A DNA stretch of 42,353 nucleotides from contig JAFEEA010000007.1 of the NCBI GenBank assembly GCA_018241335.1, positions 1-42,353 of the forward strand. The letters are read 5' to 3'. The position numbers and the translations under genes are program-made. This stretch comes from Pseudomonadota bacterium (GTDB lineage Bacteria; Pseudomonadota; Alphaproteobacteria; Caulobacterales; Caulobacteraceae). The notes below the pieces were generated by a model. It made no database searches and was not told the origin of the DNA. It saw only the letters and a list, made by a program, of their open reading frames with translations. Each line of letters begins with the position of its first letter. Position 1 is the stretch's first letter. Shown piece after piece: positions 39,453-42,353 of this stretch.

Positions 39453-40643
39453 ATGCACATGGACCTGTCGCCGGCCGACCTGGCGTTCCGCGCCGAGGTC
39501 CGCGCCTTCCTGGACGAGAAGTTCACGCCGGACCTGCGCGCCGCCGCCCAGCGCCAGGCGGGCGTCTTCGCCGAGGCGGACCTGGCCCGCCGCTGGCAGA
39601 GCCTGCTCCACGAGCGCGGCTGGGCGGCCCCGGCCTGGCCGGCGCAATACGGCGGCGCGGGTTTCACCGCCGTGCAGCGCTACATCTTCGAATCCGAACT
39701 GGCCGAGGCCGGCGCGCCCGCCCTGCCCGCCATGGGCCTGCAGCTCTGCGGCCCGGTGCTGATGGGCCATGGCACGGCCGAGCAGAAGGCCTTCTTCCTG
39801 CCCCGGATCCTCTCGGGCGAGCACTACTGGTGCCAGGGCTATTCGGAACCCGGCTCGGGCTCCGACCTCGCCTCGCTGCAATGCCGCGCCGTCCGCGACG
39901 GCGACGACTACGTCATCAACGGAACCAAGATCTGGACCACCCACGCCCACCACGCCAACTGGATGTTCCTGTTGGTGCGCACGGCGACGGAGGGCAAGCC
40001 CCAGGCGGGCATCACCTTCCTGCTTCTGGACATGGCGACGCCCGGGCTGACCGTGCAGCCGATCATCACCATCTCCGGCGAGCACGAGGTCAACCAGTGC
40101 TTCTTCGACAACGTCCGCACGCCGGTCTCCCTGCGCGTCGGCGAGGAGAATAAGGGCTGGACCGTCGCCAAGTACCTGCTGGAATTCGAGCGCGGCGGCG
40201 GGTCCTTCGCCGCGCGGCTCAAGGGCGCCATGCGCCAGGTCCGGACCATCGCCCAGGCCGAGGGGATATGGGACGACGCCGATTTCCGCCGCAAGGCCGC
40301 CGACCTGGAAGTCCAGATCAGCGCCGTGGACATCACCGAGCGCCGGGTGGTCTCGGCCGCCTCCACCGGCGCCAGCGTCGGCGACGCCACCGCCTCGATG
40401 CTCAAGCTCAAGGGCACCGAGACGATGCAGAAGGTCACGGAACTCGCCGTCGAGGCCCTGGGCGTCTACGCCATGCCCGACCAGCGCCCTGCCCTTGGCC
40501 TCGGCTCCAATGCGGCCGCGATCGGCGCCGACCATGCCGCGACCCCGATGGCGCGCTACCTCAATACGCGTGCTTCGACGATCTATGGTGGCTCCAGCGA
40601 GGTGCAGCGCAACATTCTGGGTAGAGCCGCCTTAGGTTTATAG
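39453..40643 (+). CDS. Acyl-CoA dehydrogenase
   Basis: 396-aa FAD enzyme that introduces the alpha,beta double bond of an acyl-CoA. YSEPGSGSDLASL is the conserved substrate/FAD loop, IWTTHAHHANW the second signature region, and ASTIYGGSSEVQRNI the C-terminal signature. This AcD branch is common in steroid and terpenoid side-chain degradation, where two such genes often form a heteromer; only one is visible here. ATG 39453 after GGGGAG. Its partner in the pathway would be the acyl-CoA ligase at 20714 and the thiolase-fold pair. Confidence 0.93.
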   Translation: MHMDLSPADLAFRAEVRAFLDEKFTPDLRAAAQRQAGVFAEADLARRWQSLLHERGWAAPAWPAQYGGAGFTAVQRYIFESELAEAGAPALPAMGLQLCGPVLMGHGTAEQKAFFLPRILSGEHYWCQGYSEPGSGSDLASLQCRAVRDGDDYVINGTKIWTTHAHHANWMFLLVRTATEGKPQAGITFLLLDMATPGLTVQPIITISGEHEVNQCFFDNVRTPVSLRVGEENKGWTVAKYLLEFERGGGSFAARLKGAMRQVRTIAQAEGIWDDADFRRKAADLEVQISAVDITERRVVSAASTGASVGDATASMLKLKGTETMQKVTELAVEALGVYAMPDQRPALGLGSNAAAIGADHAATPMARYLNTRASTIYGGSSEVQRNILGRAALGL

Positions 40644-40708
40644 TCATTTCGGTTGGTAACAGTCCTGCGAGTCGGTATTGCGGTGCAGCAGGATTTTGGA
40701 GAGGCGGT

Positions 40709-41380
40709 ATGGACGACGGCTTGGCGGAACTGGAGCCGGAAGGACTCGCGACGGCCGGCCAGGGCTGGCAGCAGCGCAAGAGCATTCAGACGCGCATCGC
40801 CATCCTTGAAGCCGCGGTCGACTGCCTCGAACGGCACGGCTACGCCCGCACCACGACCCAGATGATCGCCCAGACGGCCGAGATCTCCCGCGGCGCCATG
40901 CTCCACCACTACGCGACCAAGCAGGAGCTGATCGCGGCGGTCATCGACTACACCTTCTACAAGCGCATGGAGCAGTTCGTCGCCCGCATCGGCGAGCTCA
41001 CCGAGGACGCCCGCGTACGCGAGCACTCCGGCATCGAGCTCTATTGGCAGAGCGTGCTCTCGCGCGAGTTCGCCGCCTATCTCGAACTCTCCATGGCCGC
41101 GCGCACCGATGAGGAGCTGCGCGAGATCTTCCTGCCCAAGGCCAGGCGCTTCGTCCGCATCGAGCGCGAGAAGGTGCTGGCCGCCTTCCCGGAGTGGCAG
41201 GACAAGCCCGAACTCTACGAGCTGTGCATGGACTACTGCATCGCCGGGATGGAGGGCCTGCTCCTCAACCGCGACGTCTGGGAGAGCGAGGAGCGCAAGG
41301 CCCTGCTCCGCGACCTGATCTCCCAGACCATCCTGGCCCTCCGCGACGGCCGCCTGAAGCCGCCGACCCTGAAGGCTTAA
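40709..41380 (+). CDS. TetR-family transcriptional regulator
   Basis: 223-aa repressor-type regulator. The N-terminal HTH TTTQMIAQTAEISRGAMLHHYATKQEL (seen in parts) follows a 30-residue extension; the rest is an all-helical ligand-binding domain. ATG 40709 with GGAGAGG site, 65 bases after the acyl-CoA dehydrogenase gene and probably co-transcribed with it. It is the only regulator visible in the catabolic half, so it is the best candidate for binding the dyads at 18146, 20641, 34886 and 39354; ligand probably a CoA ester or pathway intermediate (inference). Confidence 0.92.
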   Translation: MDDGLAELEPEGLATAGQGWQQRKSIQTRIAILEAAVDCLERHGYARTTTQMIAQTAEISRGAMLHHYATKQELIAAVIDYTFYKRMEQFVARIGELTEDARVREHSGIELYWQSVLSREFAAYLELSMAARTDEELREIFLPKARRFVRIEREKVLAAFPEWQDKPELYELCMDYCIAGMEGLLLNRDVWESEERKALLRDLISQTILALRDGRLKPPTLKA

Positions 41381-41386
41381 TCGCCC

Positions 41387-42352
41387 CTACCCCACCATCT
41401 CCAGCAGCAGGGCGTTCACCGCGCTCGCCTGCTCCAGGTGGGGCATGTGGCCGGCGCCCTCGATCCACACCACGCGGAACTGCCGCGGCAGCGCGGCCTC
41501 GTCCGGCGCGCCGACGATCCGGTCAGCGTCGGAGGCGATCACCAGGGTCTGGGGCAGGCGATCCAGGTCGGCTTGCAGGGCCGCGGCGTCGGCGCCGGCC
41601 AGCATCCGATCGCGCACCGCGCTCAGCGCCTCCTCGACACCGTCGGTGCGTTTGAACTTCAGCATGTCCTCGACCATGTCCTTGGTCACCGCGCCGGGAT
41701 CGGCCAGGAGCTGCTCGAGCACCGGCTTCAGGTCCTTGGCCCGCTGCGCCTCGATGACGCCCGTCAGGAAATCCTCGGAGACGGCCGTTCCGGGCAGATA
41801 GGCCGGGCAGATCAGCGTCAGCGAACGCGCCAGCTCCGGCCGGTCCGCCGCCAGGCGCGCGGCCACCGCGCCGCCCAGCGAGTGCCCCACCAGGTGCGCC
41901 GCTGTGACGCCGCTGGCGTCCAGCGCCCCGCCAACGGCCTCGGCAAGGCCAGACAGGGACGCGTCGCCCACGTCCTTGGACGATCCGCCATGGCCCGGCA
42001 GGTCGATGGCGATCACCGGCGCCTTGGCCGCCAGGGCCTCGACGTTGAACTGCCAGTTGTTCAGGTCCCCCGCATAGCCGTGGATCAGGACCACCGGGGC
42101 GCCCGCCTCGGGCCCGGCGCGGCCCAGCCGGATGGTCCGGCCGCCGGCTTCCACCGTGGAGACGGCCAGCGGTCCGCCTTCGGCGTCGGCGGCCTCCGGG
42201 ACGAAGTTGGCCTGGAAGTCGGCGATGAAGGCGTCGATCTCGGCGTCCGTGGCGTCGGCTTCGGCCACCACGGCGATCAGGGCGCCCACGGGCAGGGTCT
42301 CGCCGGCCTGCGCCACCACCCGCCGCAGTAGGCCGGAGACCGGGCTTTCATA
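41387..42352 (-). CDS. Lipoyl-domain/alpha-beta hydrolase fusion, AcoC-like E2 component (N-terminus beyond window)
   Basis: 321 visible residues. The first 30 (YESPVSGLLRRVVAQAG..., ending VGALIAVVAE) are the C-terminal half of a biotinyl/lipoyl domain; the lipoyl Lys lies beyond the right edge. After a linker, a full alpha/beta hydrolase follows: VVLIHGYAGDLNNW (oxyanion), GHSLGG with nucleophilic Ser, Asp in IASDADRI, His in GAGHMPHLE. This architecture is the acetoin dehydrogenase E2-like protein AcoC. It is the natural partner of the E1-alpha/E1-beta pair at 28858-30832. The gene probably begins an operon with an E3 gene to the right. Confidence 0.9.
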   Translation of the reverse strand, partial: YESPVSGLLRRVVAQAGETLPVGALIAVVAEADATDAEIDAFIADFQANFVPEAADAEGGPLAVSTVEAGGRTIRLGRAGPEAGAPVVLIHGYAGDLNNWQFNVEALAAKAPVIAIDLPGHGGSSKDVGDASLSGLAEAVGGALDASGVTAAHLVGHSLGGAVAARLAADRPELARSLTLICPAYLPGTAVSEDFLTGVIEAQRAKDLKPVLEQLLADPGAVTKDMVEDMLKFKRTDGVEEALSAVRDRMLAGADAAALQADLDRLPQTLVIASDADRIVGAPDEAALPRQFRVVWIEGAGHMPHLEQASAVNALLLEMVG

Positions 42353-42353
42353 G

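Overview
The window is high-GC alphaproteobacterial DNA with tightly packed, often overlapping (ATGA/GTGA) genes. The CobA-DUF2849-CysI-DUF934-CysH sulfur operon, the minimal curli-like operon and the SDR/TonB-rich catabolic region suggest Caulobacterales (Phenylobacterium- or Caulobacter-like). That placement is inference from gene content; there is no rRNA in the window.

Layout. 1-5623: an isoprenoid synthase with a coupled ABC ATPase (cut by the left edge), a non-coding stretch, a GST/S1-P1 nuclease pair, a secreted 3D-domain protein, a YccF-type membrane protein and a FabL-like SDR. 5660-10660 (minus): assimilatory sulfate reduction operon in the order cobA, DUF2849, cysI, DUF934, cysH, ferredoxin-NADP reductase, with a LysR regulator divergent from it (10845-11792). 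11805-12152: a free Hpt phosphotransfer protein. 12361-16773 (minus): a curli-like amyloid operon in the order csgF, csgG, large curlin, second curlin, an unrecognised secreted protein, small curlin-repeat protein. 17165-17240: tRNA-Lys(CTT).

From 17301 to the right edge lies a 25-kb catabolic region. It holds seven SDR, thiolase-like, acyl-CoA ligase and acyl-CoA dehydrogenase type enzymes and more: SnoaL, ABM and NIPSNAP small-domain proteins, a thiolase-fold/DUF35 pair, a ten-gene minus-strand operon (32349 to 22287: SDR, SDR, E1-alpha, E1-beta, Rieske oxygenase, VOC, SDR, MDR reductase, ThuA-like, molybdopterin oxidoreductase), a TonB receptor ended by a strong terminator, an SDR-P450-epoxide hydrolase operon, an SDR-ThuA-NIPSNAP operon, an acyl-CoA dehydrogenase, a TetR regulator, and a lipoyl/alpha-beta-hydrolase fusion (AcoC type) cut by the right edge.

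How it may work together (inference). A hydrophobic, probably cyclic or terpenoid/steroid-like substrate enters through the TonB receptor, is oxidised by P450, Rieske and molybdenum enzymes and SDRs, its epoxide is hydrolysed, it is activated as a CoA ester, and it is shortened by dehydrogenation and retro-aldol or thiolytic steps. The E1-alpha/beta pair with the AcoC-like protein would cleave a 2-oxo acid or acetoin-like fragment. Four divergent promoter regions in this half share a GCTTGACTTTTTT-like element, which suggests one regulon. The substrate cannot be read from the sequence.
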